From contig NZ_SMKX01000045.1 in the NCBI RefSeq assembly GCF_004349055.1, forward strand, positions 1-53,022: a stretch of DNA of 53,022 bases, read 5' to 3'. The DNA is from Kribbella antibiotica (GTDB lineage: Bacteria > Actinomycetota > Actinomycetes > Propionibacteriales > Kribbellaceae). Below are positions 14,657-23,400 of this stretch, in pieces; position 1 is the first letter of the stretch, and the number at the start of each line of letters is the position of its first letter. Below the pieces are notes generated by a model that was given only the letters and a program-made list of their open reading frames with translations, was not told the DNA's origin and did no database searches. The translations under genes were made by a program, and so were the position numbers.

Positions 14657-15973
14657 ATGACGATGGATGAGTTGAGCGGTGCGGTCGACGTTCTCGGGAT
14701 CGGTTTCGGGCCGTCGAACCTGAGCCTGGCGATCGCGATCGAGGAATTCAACGATCGTCGGGGTGCCGATCGGCCGCTGACGGCGAGGTTCGTCGATGTC
14801 CGGCCGCAGTTCGGGTGGCACGACGGGATGTTGCTGCCAGGCACGACCATGCAGATCAGTTTCCTGAAGGATCTGGTCTCGCTGCGGACCCCGACCAGTC
14901 CGTTCACGTTCCTGAACTATCTGCAGGAGCAGGGGCGGCTGTCCGACTTCATCAATCTCAAGACGTTCTTCCCGACCAGGCGGGAGTTCCACGGATACCT
15001 GAGCTGGGCCGCCGGCCGGATCGGCCTTCCGGTCTCCTACGGTACGAGGGCGACCCGTATCGACTGGAGCGGCGACCGGTTCGAGGTCACGCTCGAGTCC
15101 GTGGCCGACAGTTCGGAGACGACAAGGGTCGCGGCCCGGCATGTCGTGATCGGCGCCGGTATCCGGCCGGTGCTGCCGGAGGGGATCGTGCCGGGCGCCC
15201 GGGTGTTTCACAACCATCAACTGCTGACCAAGCTGGCCGAGTTGCCCTCGCGGCCGCACGGCCGGTTCCTGGTCGTCGGCTCCGGGCAAAGCGCGGCGGA
15301 GGTCGCGGCGTACCTGCACGATTCGTATCCCGATGCGGAAGTGCATGCGTCCTTCCGCCGGTTCGGCTACTCCCCGTCCGATGACACGCCCTACGCCAAC
15401 CGCATCTTCGATCCGGCCGCGGTTGACGAGTTCTACACAGCACCGCCGGAGCTCAAGCAGCAACTGCTGGACTATCACTGGCAGACCAACTACTCCGCCG
15501 TCGATGCCGACCTGATCAGGGATCTCTACCAGCGTGAGTACGACGAAAGTACGCGTGGTGTGCGCCGGCTGATCGTGCACAAGGTCACTGGGATCGAGCA
15601 ACTGAGTGAGGGCTCCGACGGGGTCACCGCGACGATCCGTGACCTGGGAGACCGGGGCAGCACCACCCTCGAGGTCGATGCTGCCGTCTTCGCCACCGGT
15701 TTCCGCCCGGCAGACACTCGCGGCATGCTTGGGCCGAGCATCGACGGGTCGTCCTCGTTCGAGGGGGATCTCCCGATCGTCGAGCGTGACTACCGGCTGC
15801 GGCTGCCCAGCATGGCCGAGCGGATCTTCCTCAACGGCGGGGTCCAGCACAGTCATGGGTTGACCTCGTCCCTGCTGTCCAACGTCGCGGTCCGCGCCGC
15901 CGACATCCTGCGGGCGATCACCGACGAGCAGCCCGCATCCCACCCCGATCACCACGCCCTGCAGCAGCGATAG
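14657..15973 (+). CDS. L-ornithine N5-monooxygenase (SidA/PvdA/IucD family)
   Basis: 438 residues. FAD- and NADPH-dependent N-hydroxylase that makes N5-hydroxyornithine for hydroxamate siderophores. Visible motifs are the FAD site [16 protein letters not shown], the substrate-loop signature [19 protein letters not shown] and [17 protein letters not shown], the NADPH site [38 protein letters not shown] and the ATGFRPADT motif. Lysine as substrate cannot be excluded by eye, but the terminal A domain of the large NRPS reads like hydroxyornithine. ATG 14657 is preferred to 14600. An iron box lies upstream and mbtH follows 21 bp downstream. Confidence 0.93.
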   Translation: MTMDELSGAVDVLGIGFGPSNLSLAIAIEEFNDRRGADRPLTARFVDVRPQFGWHDGMLLPGTTMQISFLKDLVSLRTPTSPFTFLNYLQEQGRLSDFINLKTFFPTRREFHGYLSWAAGRIGLPVSYGTRATRIDWSGDRFEVTLESVADSSETTRVAARHVVIGAGIRPVLPEGIVPGARVFHNHQLLTKLAELPSRPHGRFLVVGSGQSAAEVAAYLHDSYPDAEVHASFRRFGYSPSDDTPYANRIFDPAAVDEFYTAPPELKQQLLDYHWQTNYSAVDADLIRDLYQREYDESTRGVRRLIVHKVTGIEQLSEGSDGVTATIRDLGDRGSTTLEVDAAVFATGFRPADTRGMLGPSIDGSSSFEGDLPIVERDYRLRLPSMAERIFLNGGVQHSHGLTSSLLSNVAVRAADILRAITDEQPASHPDHHALQQR

Positions 15974-15994
15974 GAACGACGAGGAGCAGCACTG

Positions 15995-16234
15995 ATGGCC
16001 CAGAACCCGTTCGACGACGACAACGGTTCCTTCTACGCGCTGATCAACGGCGAGGAGCAGCATTCGTTGTGGCCGACGTTCAAGCCGGTCCCGGCCGGCT
16101 GGAGCATCGCGTACGGCGACCCCAGCGGCAAACCGCGCCAGGAAGTACTCGACTGGATCGACGAGCACTGGACCGACATCCGCCCGAAGTCGTTACGCGA
16201 TCACATTTCCCAGTACACACCAACCAACTCATAG
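15995..16234 (+). CDS. MbtH-like protein
   Basis: 79 residues. Small chaperone that binds NRPS adenylation domains and stimulates their activity. The family signature is complete: [31 protein letters not shown] and the C-terminal [17 protein letters not shown] lies 8 bp before the ATG. It is the only MbtH in the locus and presumably serves both NRPSs. Confidence 0.96.
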   Translation: MAQNPFDDDNGSFYALINGEEQHSLWPTFKPVPAGWSIAYGDPSGKPRQEVLDWIDEHWTDIRPKSLRDHISQYTPTNS

Positions 16235-16245
16235 AGGAGCCGAAC

Positions 16246-16659
16246 ATGCGTCGCGAAGTCCTGGGCGGAAAAATCCACCGCGCCACTGTCACCCAGGCCG
16301 ACCTGCACTACGTCGGTTCGCTGACCCTCGATGTGGACCTCGCACAGGCCGCAGGCCTGATCGAGGGCGAGAAGGTGCAGGTCGTCGACATCACCAACGG
16401 GGCTCGTCTCGAGACCTACATCATCAACGGTCCGGCCGGAAGCGGCGAGATCTGCATCAACGGCGCGGCGGCCCATCTGGTTCACCCCGGCGATCTGGTG
16501 ATCATCATGTCGTTCCTGCAGGCCGAGGACTCCGAACTGGTCGGCTACCAGCCCAAGGTCGTCCACGTCGACGCCAAGAACCAAATCATTGCCTTAGGCA
16601 ACGACCTTGCCGAGCCGGTCCCCGGAGCGGATGATCAGGTCTCTGCTCGCTTGGCGTGA
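16246..16659 (+). CDS. panD: Aspartate 1-decarboxylase, pyruvoyl type
   Basis: 137 residues. Makes beta-alanine from L-aspartate. The zymogen self-cleaves between Gly and Ser of [15 protein letters not shown] to generate the pyruvoyl cofactor on Ser; the downstream core ([45 protein letters not shown]) is typical. AGAGGAG precedes ATG 16246, 11 bp after mbtH. Because it lies inside an NRPS operon, it is more likely a dedicated supplier of beta-alanine for the three beta-Ala-like modules than the pantothenate-pathway copy. Madurastatin-type loci are a remembered precedent for a panD inside a siderophore cluster. Confidence 0.93.
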   Translation: MRREVLGGKIHRATVTQADLHYVGSLTLDVDLAQAAGLIEGEKVQVVDITNGARLETYIINGPAGSGEICINGAAAHLVHPGDLVIIMSFLQAEDSELVGYQPKVVHVDAKNQIIALGNDLAEPVPGADDQVSARLA

Positions 16660-16677
16660 GCTTCGATCACCCACCGT

Positions 16678-16729
16678 CGCCCCGCTCGCAGATCTTGGCC
16701 CGTGAGATTCAGGACACTGGAGCGGGGCG
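16678..16729 (+). terminator. Possible terminator between panD and the dapB paralogue
   Basis: A 10-bp inverted repeat CGCCCCGCTC (16678-16687) and GAGCGGGGCG (16720-16729) is separated by 32 nt. The long loop makes it a weak candidate. It ends 6 bp before the next iron box, so it would fit the boundary between two transcription units. Confidence 0.4.
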
Positions 16730-16735
16730 GTGAAG

Positions 16736-16754
16736 TTAGGTTAGGCTATCCATA
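16736..16754. promoter_or_regulatory. Iron box, directly at the dapB-paralogue start codon
   Basis: TTAGGTTAGGCTATCCATA has an intact left half and about 16 of 19 matches to the iron-box consensus. Its last base is the A of the ATG at 16754. TAGGCT (16742-16747) would be a -10 seven bases before that A, which implies a leaderless mRNA. Confidence 0.85.
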
Positions 16755-17500
16755 TGACTCGAATTGCTGTGGTGGGCGCCCGTGGGCGGATGGGTGTGGC
16801 GTCGATCCGCGCCATTGAGGCCAGCTCCGATCTGACCGTCGCGGCCGAGATCGACATCGACGACGACATTCAGGACGCCGTCGACAACAACGCTGATGTC
16901 GTGCTCGTGTTCTCGCCGCCGGACGTTGCCCACGAGCAGGTCCAGTGGTGCATCAAGCAGGGGATTCACGTCGTGGTGGGGACGTCCGGCTTCGACGACC
17001 GGTCCGTGGACCAGATCCGCGACGCGCTGGTCGACCACAGTGAGGTCAGCGTTTTCGTCGTACCGAACTTCTCGGTCAGCGCGGTGCTGATGGCCAAGTT
17101 CGCCACCCAGGCAGCCCCGTACTACGAGTCTGTCGAGATCATCGAGATGCATCACCCCGGCAAGGTGGACGCACCGTCGGGAACGGCGCAGCACACCGCC
17201 GAACTGATCGGTCGCGCTCGCGCCGAAGCGGGTTGTGCCCCGTCACCCGATGCCACCTACCTCGACCCCCATGGTGTGCGCGGCGGGCGGATCGAGGGAG
17301 TCAGCGTCCACGCGGTCCGGGTCCGTGGGTTCATGTCGTCGCAAGAGGTTCTGTTCGGAGTCGACGGCGAAATTCTGAGGCTGCGCTACGACTCCATCAC
17401 CCGCGAGTCGCTCATGCCTGGTGTGCTCACCTCGCTCCGCGCCGTCTCGGATCTCACCGGAGTGACAGTCGGCCTCGACGCCGTACTGAAGCTCGGCTGA
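16754..17500 (+). CDS. Dihydrodipicolinate reductase (DapB) paralogue
   Basis: 248 residues, full DapB length. NAD(P)-binding motif GARGRMG at the N-terminus; VVVGTSGFDDRSV; PNFSVSAVLMAKF; the catalytic signature EMHHPGKVDAPSGTAQHTAELI with the His pair and Lys; and the C-terminal IEGVSVHAVRVRGFMSSQEVLFG. All hallmark residues look intact. Housekeeping DapB reduces the DapA product to tetrahydrodipicolinate for lysine/DAP synthesis. Its own iron box and its place between panD and an acyl-AMP ligase say that this copy serves the siderophore. I infer it diverts lysine-pathway carbon toward a cyclic dicarboxylate cap. The possibility that it is the only dapB of the genome cannot be excluded from this window. 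Confidence 0.88.
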   Translation: MTRIAVVGARGRMGVASIRAIEASSDLTVAAEIDIDDDIQDAVDNNADVVLVFSPPDVAHEQVQWCIKQGIHVVVGTSGFDDRSVDQIRDALVDHSEVSVFVVPNFSVSAVLMAKFATQAAPYYESVEIIEMHHPGKVDAPSGTAQHTAELIGRARAEAGCAPSPDATYLDPHGVRGGRIEGVSVHAVRVRGFMSSQEVLFGVDGEILRLRYDSITRESLMPGVLTSLRAVSDLTGVTVGLDAVLKLG

Positions 17501-17532
17501 CCCGTAGCAACGACAGGCATCAAGGGAAACCC

Positions 17533-19161
17533 ATGAGCATCGAACCGCTGGCCCTTGACGGGGTCGTTCCGTTTCCGCCGGAGACGGCAGCCGAGTACCT
17601 CGCCGAGGGGCACTGGCGCGATCAGACGCTTCCAGAGCTGCTGTTCGCCACCGCGGAGCGCTTTCCCGACAAGCTCGCTGTCATCGACCGCAAGGCCGAG
17701 CTGAGCTATGCGCAACTGACGGACGAGGTACTGCGCCTCGCGGCCGGCCTGCAGGACCTCGGGCTGAACCGTGGCGACCGGGTGGTCGTGCATCTGCCCA
17801 ACATCTATGAATACATTGCCTTCGTCTTTGCCTTGTGGGAGATCGGGGCGGTCCCCATCGTCGCTCCCGTCGCGCACCGTCGTGCCGAGATCGAGCACTT
17901 CATCGAGATCGGCGAGGCGCGGGCCTACATCACGGTCGCCTCGGACAGCGGCACCGATCTCGCTGCGATGGCGGCCGATCTGAAGGCCCGATGGCCCCAG
18001 CTGGAGCACACCGTAGTACTCGAACGTGATGGCGGCGGCGCTGAGTACGAGGCGTTGCAGTCGAAAGGATCGCTCGAGCACGCGCGCCGGTGCAGCCCGC
18101 AGGACGTCGCGCTGTTGCAGATGTCAGGCGGTACGACGGGCGTTCCGAAGCTGATGCCGCATACGCACCAGACGTACGGCTACGCCCTGCGGCGAAGCGT
18201 TGGGGAACGCGGTATCACCGAGCGCACCGTGCATTTGCTGGTGATCCCGATCTGCCACAGCATGTCGACGCGTTCGCCCGGATTCCTCGGGGCGTTCAGC
18301 GTGGGCGCCACCATTGTGATCGCACCGAACGGCAGCCCCGATACGGCGTTCCCGCTGATCGAGAAGCACGGGGTGACTCGCGTTTCGCTGGTCCCGCCGA
18401 TCCTGCTGGCCTGGCTGAACTCATCGCTGCGTAAGTCCTACGACCTGTCCAGCCTGAAGACGCTCATGTGCGGCGGCGCGAAATTGGTCGAAGCCGTGGC
18501 GAGCCGGGTCGAGCCGGAGTTCGGCGTACAGCTGTCGCAGAGCTTCGGGATGGGGGAGGGCCTCGTCGTCAGCAATCCTGCCGACGTCGATCGCGCCACC
18601 AGTGTGCGCTACCAGGGCATCCCGGCCTCAGCAGCCGACGAGATCCAGGTCATCGACGACGAGGGTAACGACGTACCGCCCGGCGCACCTGGTCACTTGC
18701 TGACGCGTGGACCGTCGGTGATTCGCGGCTACTACCGTAACCCCGAGCAGAATGCGCTGGCGTTCACCGCCGATGGTTTCTACCGCACCGGTGACATCGT
18801 CGAGCGCGACGAGCGCGGATTCATCCGAGTCGTGGGCCGGTCGAAGGACCAGATCAACCGCGGCGGCGAGAAGATCGCGCCCGAGGAGCTGGAGAACGCG
18901 CTGCTCACGCACGCCGGCGTCCATAACGTCTCTGTCGTCGGCATCGATGACGACGTCCTCGGCGAGCGGGTCAAGGCGTTCCTGATTCCCCGGTCGCCGG
19001 AGAGCGCGGCCGAGCTCACCTTGGGCAAGTTGCGCCAGTTCCTGCGCGACAAAGGCCTTGCCACGTTCAAGCTTCCCGATGTCGTGGAGGTCGTCGACGA
19101 GTTCCCGTACACCGCGGTCGGCAAGGTCAGCAAGCGCCTGCAGCGCGAACTGAACTACTAG
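17533..19161 (+). CDS. EntE/DhbE-like acyl-AMP ligase with altered acid pocket
   Basis: 542 residues. Stand-alone adenylation enzyme of the 2,3-dihydroxybenzoate/salicylate-AMP ligase family that would activate a carboxylic acid and load it on a carrier protein. ATP motif LLQMSGGTTGVPKLMPHTH, core FGMGEGLV, hinge YRTGDIVERDERGF and C-terminal catalytic Lys in YTAVGKVSKRLQREL are intact. In aryl-acid members the pocket loop reads H-N-(Y/F)-x-x-S-SPG, with Asn contacting the 2-hydroxyl. Here it reads CHSMSTRSPG, so Asn becomes Ser and an Arg enters the loop. With no dihydroxybenzoate or salicylate synthesis genes nearby, the substrate is probably a different acid, possibly a dicarboxylate. It follows the dapB paralogue by 32 bp. 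Confidence 0.88.
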   Translation: MSIEPLALDGVVPFPPETAAEYLAEGHWRDQTLPELLFATAERFPDKLAVIDRKAELSYAQLTDEVLRLAAGLQDLGLNRGDRVVVHLPNIYEYIAFVFALWEIGAVPIVAPVAHRRAEIEHFIEIGEARAYITVASDSGTDLAAMAADLKARWPQLEHTVVLERDGGGAEYEALQSKGSLEHARRCSPQDVALLQMSGGTTGVPKLMPHTHQTYGYALRRSVGERGITERTVHLLVIPICHSMSTRSPGFLGAFSVGATIVIAPNGSPDTAFPLIEKHGVTRVSLVPPILLAWLNSSLRKSYDLSSLKTLMCGGAKLVEAVASRVEPEFGVQLSQSFGMGEGLVVSNPADVDRATSVRYQGIPASAADEIQVIDDEGNDVPPGAPGHLLTRGPSVIRGYYRNPEQNALAFTADGFYRTGDIVERDERGFIRVVGRSKDQINRGGEKIAPEELENALLTHAGVHNVSVVGIDDDVLGERVKAFLIPRSPESAAELTLGKLRQFLRDKGLATFKLPDVVEVVDEFPYTAVGKVSKRLQRELNY

Positions 19162-19165
19162 GCGA

Positions 19166-20386
19166 ATGGCGACCAAGACCACACGTGTCGTCATCGTGGG
19201 CGCAGGCCCGGTCGGAATGGTCTGCGCGCTGGCTCTGAATCGGCTGGGCGTTCCGGTGACCGTGCTCGAGTCCGAGCCGGCGCCGGTGCAGGACCAGCGC
19301 GCAGCAACTATCCATCCGAGCACGCTGGAGATGCTCGACGAGCTGGGCGTCACCGAGAAGATCCGGCCGCACAGCCTGCCGTCGGCCACCTACCGGTTCC
19401 ACGACCGGCCGACCGGAGAGGTCGTGGCGGAGTTCGATCTCGGCCGGCTCAAGGACGAGATCCGGTTCCCGTACGTCCTGCAGTACGAGCAGTACAAGCT
19501 GACCGCTGTCATTGCCGCGGAATACGCGAACGAGTCCGACTTCGACGTACGGTTCTCCCACACGCTGACCGGTCTGACCGAGACCGCGAGTGGAATCGAG
19601 GTGGAGTACACCTCACCGGCCGGCACCGAACGTCTGTCGGCGGCCTATGTCATCGGCTGTGACGGCGGCCGATCGACGGTGCGCAAGTTCGCCGGTATCG
19701 AGTTCGAAGGCTTCACCTATCAGGAGCGGTTCATCAAGATCGCGACCAGCTTCGACCTCCAGACCATCAAGCCGGAGTTGACGTTCCGCAACTACTTCTC
19801 CGACCCCGATGAGTGGGCCAACGTCTTCAAGGTGCGCGGAGAATCCCCTGCGGGGCTCTGGCGGGTGATTCTGCCGATCGGCGCCGACGAGGACGACGCC
19901 ACCGCGTTGTCGCCGGCGCGCGTCGAGGCGCGGCTGCAGAAATTCCTCCCGAAGAGCGGCCCGTACCACATCGAGTACATCAACGTGTACGGCGTCAATC
20001 AGCGCGTGGCCGCGACCTTCCGGCAGGGGCGCATCCTGCTCGCCGGCGACAGCGCGCACGTCAACAACCCGATCGGCGGCATGGGGATGAACGGCGGCAT
20101 CCATGACGCCATCAACCTGACGGACAAGCTCGCGAAGGTGATCGCCGGTGCGAGCAGCGACGACCTGCTCGACCTTTACAGCCGCCAGCGTCGCCATGCC
20201 GCAGTGAACTATGTCCAGGCCCAGACGATCGCCAACAAGCGGCTGCTGGAAGAACGCGACCCCGACGTACGGCGGAAGAACTTCGACGCGTTGCGCCGTA
20301 CCGCCGAGCAGCTCGAGACAGCGCGCGCCTACATGCGCCGCGCCGCCCTGTTCGACAGCCTGCAGGACGCCGCCGCCATCACCTGA
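19166..20386 (+). CDS. Class A flavin monooxygenase (PHBH family)
   Basis: 406 residues. Single-component FAD hydroxylase. Dinucleotide fold VVIVGAGPVGMVCALALNRLG, the DG motif GCDGGRSTVRKFAG and the FAD ribityl GD motif RILLAGDSAHVNNPIGGMGMNGGIHDA are all present. Relatives hydroxylate phenols, hydroxybenzoates and hydroxypyridine carboxylates. It lies 4 bp after the ligase, so the two should be coexpressed. It may hydroxylate the capping acid, making it a better iron ligand, before or after activation. It shows no relationship to the N-hydroxylating monooxygenases. Confidence 0.88.
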   Translation: MATKTTRVVIVGAGPVGMVCALALNRLGVPVTVLESEPAPVQDQRAATIHPSTLEMLDELGVTEKIRPHSLPSATYRFHDRPTGEVVAEFDLGRLKDEIRFPYVLQYEQYKLTAVIAAEYANESDFDVRFSHTLTGLTETASGIEVEYTSPAGTERLSAAYVIGCDGGRSTVRKFAGIEFEGFTYQERFIKIATSFDLQTIKPELTFRNYFSDPDEWANVFKVRGESPAGLWRVILPIGADEDDATALSPARVEARLQKFLPKSGPYHIEYINVYGVNQRVAATFRQGRILLAGDSAHVNNPIGGMGMNGGIHDAINLTDKLAKVIAGASSDDLLDLYSRQRRHAAVNYVQAQTIANKRLLEERDPDVRRKNFDALRRTAEQLETARAYMRRAALFDSLQDAAAIT

Positions 20387-20392
20387 GGAAAC

Positions 20393-20426
20393 TCCGGTGC
20401 GGTACGACGTTCCGTACCGCACCGGA
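20393..20426. terminator. Bidirectional terminator between flavin monooxygenase and NRPS
   Basis: A 14-bp perfect stem (TCCGGTGCGGTACG with CGTACCGCACCGGA) and a 6-nt loop fill the gap between the two convergent genes. Confidence 0.85.
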
Positions 20427-20439
20427 CGGTGGGATCCAC

Positions 20440-23400
20440 TCAGCTGTTCAGCAACTTCGTCAGCAGCGGCCCCCATTTCGGGACCCCGGAACCGGGCTCG
20501 AGGATGGACTGGTGGTCTTCGTCCTCGGCGACGAAGAACGTGAAGTTCGTCAGGTGACTGACCCATCCCAGCGAGTCCTCACGACCCACCTCGGCCACTC
20601 GGGGCTCATGAGTCGCGGACGACGCGATCACGAGCGCCTCGACGTCGAGAATGCCCTGCGTCGGCGCCGATGTCATGACGTCGCATCGACGGCCGGCCGT
20701 CTCGACAGCCTTGAGCTGCTTCGCGTCGGCGAGCAACTCGCCGAACGCTTCCTCGCCGAAGGCTTTCCGCATCTCGTCGCGCATCGACTCGGCGGATCCC
20801 GGCCGGGCGAGGCGCTCGGTCGTGTTCTCCGCACCGGCCGGTATCGCATCCACGATCACCAGGGACCCGACGCGCTCGCCCCGGGCCAGCAGCCGGCGCG
20901 CCACAGCGAACATGACATGGGCGCCGTAGGACCAACCCAGCAGTTCGTACGGTCCGGCCGGCTGCAGACCCTGGATGACATCGGCATAGGTCGAGGCGAG
21001 ATCGTCGAGGTCGTCGAACTCGATCTCCAGGCCGGCCATCGCCGGATCGTCGATCCCGACCAGCCCGACGCCGTCCGGGAGGTACGGCGACAGTTCCGCG
21101 TACATGAACGAGGCGCCGAACTTCGGGTGCGCGCAGAACACCGTCCGGCCGTTCAGGGAGGGGACGAGACGGGTGGCGATGGCGGTGATGCCGACCGCTG
21201 GATCCGTATCCGGCTGCAGCTTCTGGTCGACGACCGAACTCAGTTCGCCGATCGTCGAGGCGGTGATGACGTCCCGCATGGCGATGTTCACCGGGAACGT
21301 GCGATTCATCTGCGAGGCGAGCCGCATGGCCGCGAGCGAATGCCCGCCGAGCCGGAAGAAGTCGTTCCCGGCCCCGAGCTCCAGTCCCTCGTCGAGGTCG
21401 AGCACGGCCCGGAAGATCGCGGCCACCGCCAGCTCCGTCTCCGACTCGAGCGCCCGGCCCGTGCTGACTCCCGACGCGGCGACCTCAGCCGGAGGCAACG
21501 CGCGGCGGTCCAGCTTCCCGGTCGGGGTAAGGGGGAACGTGTCCACCACGATCATCGCCGCCGGAACCATGTAGTCAGGCAGGTACTTGGCCAGATGGTG
21601 ACGCAACTGCTCAGTGAGGTCGACGTCCGCGGTCGTGCTGTAGTAAGCAGCCAGCTGCAGCCCCGTGGTGTGCTCGAAGGCGACGACTTCGGCGCGTGTG
21701 ATCCCGGGGAACCCTTGGACCACGTCCCGGATCTCGTCCGGTTCGATGCGGTAACCGCGAATCTTGATCTGCTCGTCGGCGCGACCGAGGAAGTCGATCA
21801 TCCCGTCGTCCTTCCACCGGGCGAGATCGCCGGTGCGGTACATCCGTTCCGCCGGTTCCCACGGGCAGGCGACGAATCGTTCGGCGGTCATCGCGGACTG
21901 ACCCCAGTAGCCGCGTGCGGTTCCTTCGCCGGCCAGGTAGAGCTCGCCGGCGACACCGGGCAGGGCCGGCTGCAGGTTCTCGTCCAGGATGTAGGCCCGG
22001 GTGTTGAAGATCGGCGTACCGACACTCGACGTGGTGCTGTCGGCCAGGTCGGCACCGAGCGCGTTGATCGTGTACTCGGTCGGTCCGTAGAGGTTGTACG
22101 ACTCGACGCCGGGGGCGTCGCGCAGTTGCTGCCATAGCCGGTCGGGGACGGCCTCGCCACCCAGGGAGACGAACACGACGCCGGGTGCGTCGGAAGCCAC
22201 GGACCGGCCGGCCGGCCGGTCCCGATCGAGCAGCCCTTCTTCGACGAGCAGCTGCCCGTACGACGGGGTCACGTCGAACCCGTCCATACACGTCTCGTCG
22301 TAGTGAGCCAGCAGCCGCTGATGGTCGCGGCGCATCTCCTCGTCGATGACGTGGACCTCGTGCCCGTTCAGCAGCCAGAACAGCTGCTCCCAGGAGGCGT
22401 CGAAGGAGAACGACGTCGTATGCGCGATCTTCATCCGGCGTCCGCGCTGGTGGTCCACCACGCGATCGAAGATCTTCTCGACGTGGTTGACGTACATGTT
22501 GGTCAGTCCGCGGTAGCCGACGGCGACTCCCTTGGGGCGGCCGGTGGTTCCCGAGGTGAAGATGATGTACGCGAGATGGTCGAGCGAGACCTCACCGCCT
22601 CGTTCGGCGGCCGTGATCGGATCCGGAGCGGTCTGTGCGAGGCGCTCCAGTGTCGGTGCCGAATCCAGGTTGATCACCTGGCCGGCGGCGCCGGTGATTC
22701 GATCCACGTCGCGGTCGGTCACCAGTGTGACGGTCGGTTCGGCGACCTCGACCATGTAGTTGATCCGCTCGTCCGGCAGCTCGCAGTCCACCGGGACGTA
22801 GGCGGCACCCACCGCGAACACCGCGAACATCGCGATGACCGTGCGCTCGTCGCGTGGCAGCAGCAGCGCGACCCGATGCTCCGGGCGCACGCCGTCGGCC
22901 AGGAGCAGCCGGGCGTAGCGGTTCACCTCGGCGGAGAACTCATCGAAGGTGAACCGGCGCTCGCCGGCGACCAGCGCCGTCTCCGATCCCGACAGCCGTA
23001 CCTGCCGGTTCAGCAGCTCGGCGACCGTGACCGGTTCGATCTCGCGGGCGAGATCAGCGGGGATGCCCGTGTGTGGGTCGGTCTCGTCCGGCAACAGCGC
23101 GGACAACATGCCAACGGGCTCGTCCAGCTTGCGAGTCAGAGCAACGAGCACCTGTGCGTAGCGCTTGAGCAGTAGCTCCGCGGCCGACGGCTCGAAGACG
23201 TCGCGGCGGTAGGACAAGCGCACGTGCACGGTCGCCGCTCCGTCGCGCTCCTCCGGGTCGACCGCGAAGGTCACTGGGTAGTGGGTCGCGTCGTCAACCT
23301 TGGCGCCGACGACCTCCAACCCGCCCGTGTCCTTCCCGCCGGTCTTGGCCAACGGCATGTTCTGCACCACGAACAGCGTGTCGAACAGAACCGGAACGCC

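Noticed and set aside
17533..19161. Calling the acyl-AMP ligase a 2,3-dihydroxybenzoate-AMP ligase (entE/dhbE)
   Set aside because: The His-Asn acid-recognition motif is changed and no dihydroxybenzoate pathway genes are present, so the specific name is not justified.
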